In this document: positions 22,130-23,689 of the stretch, in pieces
Position numbering within the stretch: position 1 is the stretch's first letter
How the letters are laid out: each line of letters starts with the position of its first letter
DNA from: Bacteroidota bacterium
Lineage (GTDB): Bacteria; Bacteroidota; Bacteroidia; Flavobacteriales; Weeksellaceae
Length of the DNA stretch: 23,689 nt
Assembly: GCA_023448955.1 (NCBI GenBank)
Contig: JAEXJU010000130.1
Span: 1 to 23,689 of the forward strand
Direction: 5' to 3'
The notes under the pieces: model-generated
Told to the model about the DNA's origin: nothing
The model's database searches: none
Seen by the model: the letters and a program-made list of their open reading frames with translations, nothing else
Position numbers and translations under genes: made by a program

Positions 22130-23158
22130 ATGTTTTCAAAAATCACAGTTCACAGAGTCGGGAATAAAATCAATGGTGAGTCGCTTACGCTTTCGCAGGA
22201 AGAGCTTCAGCTGGAAGAAGACATGAAAGAACTGCTCGGTAATTATTTTATGAGCGCTTTCAAATCTGAGGAGCAATTCCAGTTCTACAGTGATTCTTAT
22301 CTGGTTAATAATCCGGTTTACAGCTCTGTGTCGGAGATTTTTGAAGACAAGGCCAAATTTCAATGGGAATCCGAGAATATTGCCAAGCATCTTTTCAATG
22401 CGGCAGAAAACCCGAGAGTACAGGCCGGCGAATTGTTCATCGTTTACTTTGAAGGCGAGCCGATTGAAACTGAAGAAGGCGAACCGAAACAAATCGATTC
22501 CATCGGGATTTTCAAAACCGAAAAAAGAGAATCTTTTCTGAAAATCTTTCCTAAGAATGAAACGTTTGATATCGAAAGAGATCAAGGCATCAGCCTGTCA
22601 AAAATTGATAAAGCAGCGTTGATCTACAACAATGATAAAGAATCTGGATACATCCTGTCTGTGGTAGATAACAACAAAAACGGCGATATGTATTACTGGT
22701 TCGAGGATTTTCTGAAAGTGAAACAGCGCGATGACGAATACTTCCACACCCAGGAAACGCTTACGGTTTATAAGGATTTCATCACACAGAAACTACCGGA
22801 AGAATTTGAAGTTTCCAAAGCAGATCAGGCAGATTTTCTGAATAAATCTATCAATTTTTTCAAAGAAAAAGAAGAGTTCAAATATGATGATTTTGTGAAC
22901 GAAGTGTTGCAGGACGAAAGTGTGATCGAAAGTTTTTCCAACTTCAAATCCGATTATGAGCAGGATATGCAGATCTCGATCTCGGAAGATTTCCCAATTA
23001 ATAATCAGGCTGTTAAAAAGCAGCAAAGACACTTCAAATCCATCATCAAACTCGATAAAAATTTCCATATCTACATCCACGGTGACCGCAAAATGATAGA
23101 AACCGGACAGGACGACAAAGGAAAATTCTACAGGCTTTACTTTGAGCAGGAGAAATAA
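22130..23158 (+). CDS. Nucleoid-associated protein, NA37/YejK family
   Basis: This 342-residue cytosolic protein looks like the NA37 (YejK/NdpA) family, which associates with the nucleoid; its biochemical role is poorly known. Supporting segments are ITVHRVGNKINGESLTLS at the N-terminus, AKHLFNAAENPRVQAGELFI (residues about 85-105) and the strand-turn KIDKAALIYNNDKESGYIL (about 157-175). Then come DDEYFHTQETLTVYKDFI and a charged helical C-terminal half ending in a family-like beta-strand region (FKSIIKLDKNFHIYIHGDR). Length fits the family (about 335-350). A TATCTTTG -7 box gives a leader of about 15 nt. Codon use is less AT-rich than in the element, consistent with a core host gene. Confidence 0.85.
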   Translation: MFSKITVHRVGNKINGESLTLSQEELQLEEDMKELLGNYFMSAFKSEEQFQFYSDSYLVNNPVYSSVSEIFEDKAKFQWESENIAKHLFNAAENPRVQAGELFIVYFEGEPIETEEGEPKQIDSIGIFKTEKRESFLKIFPKNETFDIERDQGISLSKIDKAALIYNNDKESGYILSVVDNNKNGDMYYWFEDFLKVKQRDDEYFHTQETLTVYKDFITQKLPEEFEVSKADQADFLNKSINFFKEKEEFKYDDFVNEVLQDESVIESFSNFKSDYEQDMQISISEDFPINNQAVKKQQRHFKSIIKLDKNFHIYIHGDRKMIETGQDDKGKFYRLYFEQEK

Positions 23159-23218
23159 ATCTGACACAGATAATTGTTAAAACTTAACATAATATCTGCT
23201 CTCTCATAAAAAATTTTC

Positions 23219-23226
23219 TACATTTG
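23219..23226 (+). promoter_or_regulatory. -7 promoter box of the 23232 gene
   Basis: TACATTTG is an exact TAnnTTTG match whose last base is 6 bp before the ATG, so the transcript would begin at or next to the start codon. No -33 TTTG at the right spacing. Confidence 0.5.
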
Positions 23227-23231
23227 CATCT

Positions 23232-23591
23232 ATGTTAATCAGGGAAAACAAAATATTCAGAACGGTATTTTCGGCTTTTGTAGCCGTGAGCTACCTTTTT
23301 GTGGTCTTGTTTTCTGCCGAGCTGCATAATCATAATGCAGACATTTTCAAGGATTTATCATTCAAAAAATCCGAACTGAAAATCACCAAATCCGGTCAGG
23401 ATAAACAAAGTTCCGGCGATTGTCTTTCGTGTCATTTTGTAGCCACTGGCAACTCGCTGCTGCCGGAACAGTTCACATTTCATTTCGAAAATTATACCCA
23501 GGAAGTCAGAACGATGATTTCCGTTCAGGAAAAAATATGGTCCCAGACCAAGTTCACTTTCCAGCTCCGTGGGCCGCCAACTATGTCCTGA
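23232..23591 (+). CDS. Small membrane-anchored protein with His motif and CxxCH
   Basis: This 119-residue protein has no assigned family. It has an N-terminal signal-anchor (residues about 10-28), then LHNHN (31-35), a Lys/Ser-rich stretch and the motif C64-L-S-C67-H68 (GDCLSCHFV), and ends with FQLRGPPTMS. CxxCH is the c-type haem attachment motif, but a single one in a tiny protein with HNHN also suits metal binding. The layout resembles DUF2946-like small proteins that often precede TonB-dependent receptors, and the gene that would follow lies past the window's end. The ATG at 23232 is the only sensible start. A function in copper or other metal handling is a guess. Confidence 0.6.
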   Translation: MLIRENKIFRTVFSAFVAVSYLFVVLFSAELHNHNADIFKDLSFKKSELKITKSGQDKQSSGDCLSCHFVATGNSLLPEQFTFHFENYTQEVRTMISVQEKIWSQTKFTFQLRGPPTMS

Positions 23592-23662
23592 TTTCGTTTT
23601 TCTCAGTAACCAGTTGAGAATCTTTTTTTGGAACAATCCCATCTATTTCCTATTAGCATAAG

Positions 23663-23689
23663 TCTTATTTGGGCAGCTTTATCCGTCTT
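23663..23689 (+). repeat. Edge of an intergenic repeat, cut by the window end
   Basis: TCTTATTTGGGCA (23663-23675) is the exact reverse complement of 152-164 at the start of the window. The following bases (GCTTTATCCGTCTT) differ, so this would be another variant of the same repeat type in opposite orientation. The preceding 23592-23662 holds no feature I can name. Confidence 0.4.

Noticed and set aside
1..23689. CRISPR array or cas genes.
   Set aside because: No regularly spaced repeats of 24-40 bp and no Cas-like protein anywhere in the window.

Overview
The window looks like a chromosome segment of a flavobacterium in the Chryseobacterium/Elizabethkingia part of the Bacteroidota. The grounds are low G+C, TAnnTTTG-type -7 promoter boxes with almost no Shine-Dalgarno sequences, a type IX secretion (T9SS) sorting domain on a secreted nuclease, a Bacteroidota-style integrase and DUF3853 protein, and intergenic repeats of a kind I remember from Chryseobacterium genomes.

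Layout. Positions 1-173 hold a heptamer tandem repeat and a hairpin-bearing intergenic repeat. The host block then carries, on the minus strand, ppk1 and a short Ppx/GppA phosphatase (polyphosphate synthesis and breakdown), and, diverging from them, dnaK with a strong terminator at 5311-5350.

An integrated element of about 15.9 kb follows. It is bounded by two identical 19-bp direct repeats (TTTGTACC-ATA-TTTGTACC) at 5397-5415 and 21248-21266. Its left end has a zinc-finger/double-HTH protein (excisionase-like), a tyrosine integrase, a two-TM protein and a coiled-coil protein of unknown function. Next come a divergent pair of units, an AbiEi-like antitoxin-family gene (minus) and hipBA (plus), each with its own large palindrome over its promoter. 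A replication module follows: an iteron-like GTGTTTT array, an HTH protein, DUF3853, a Rep-like initiator candidate and a Toprim primase ending in a terminator. I see no relaxase, conjugation or capsid gene. The right third is cargo: an LtaS/EptA-like sulfatase-fold transferase broken by a frameshift at a T6 run, MgtC/SapB, a Zn/Cd/Pb-type P-type ATPase, a PAP2 phosphatase, a small His-tailed membrane protein and a T9SS-secreted endonuclease I. The cargo reads as an envelope-phosphate and metal-tolerance set.

Right of the element, 21267-21585 has no protein gene but two strong terminators and two further short stems, so a small RNA is possible. The host sequence resumes with a secreted hypothetical protein, an NA37/YejK-type nucleoid-associated protein and a small membrane-anchored protein with a CxxCH motif. 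The window ends in another copy of the intergenic repeat's 13-bp edge.

How the parts fit: integrase plus HTH protein move the element, rep/primase may copy it after excision, the toxin-antitoxin genes probably stabilise it, and the right-hand cargo would change the host surface and metal handling. The least explained parts are the AbiEi/HipBA arrangement with its two palindromes, the structured attR-side intergenic region, the relaxase-less replication module and the two orphan genes after the integrase.
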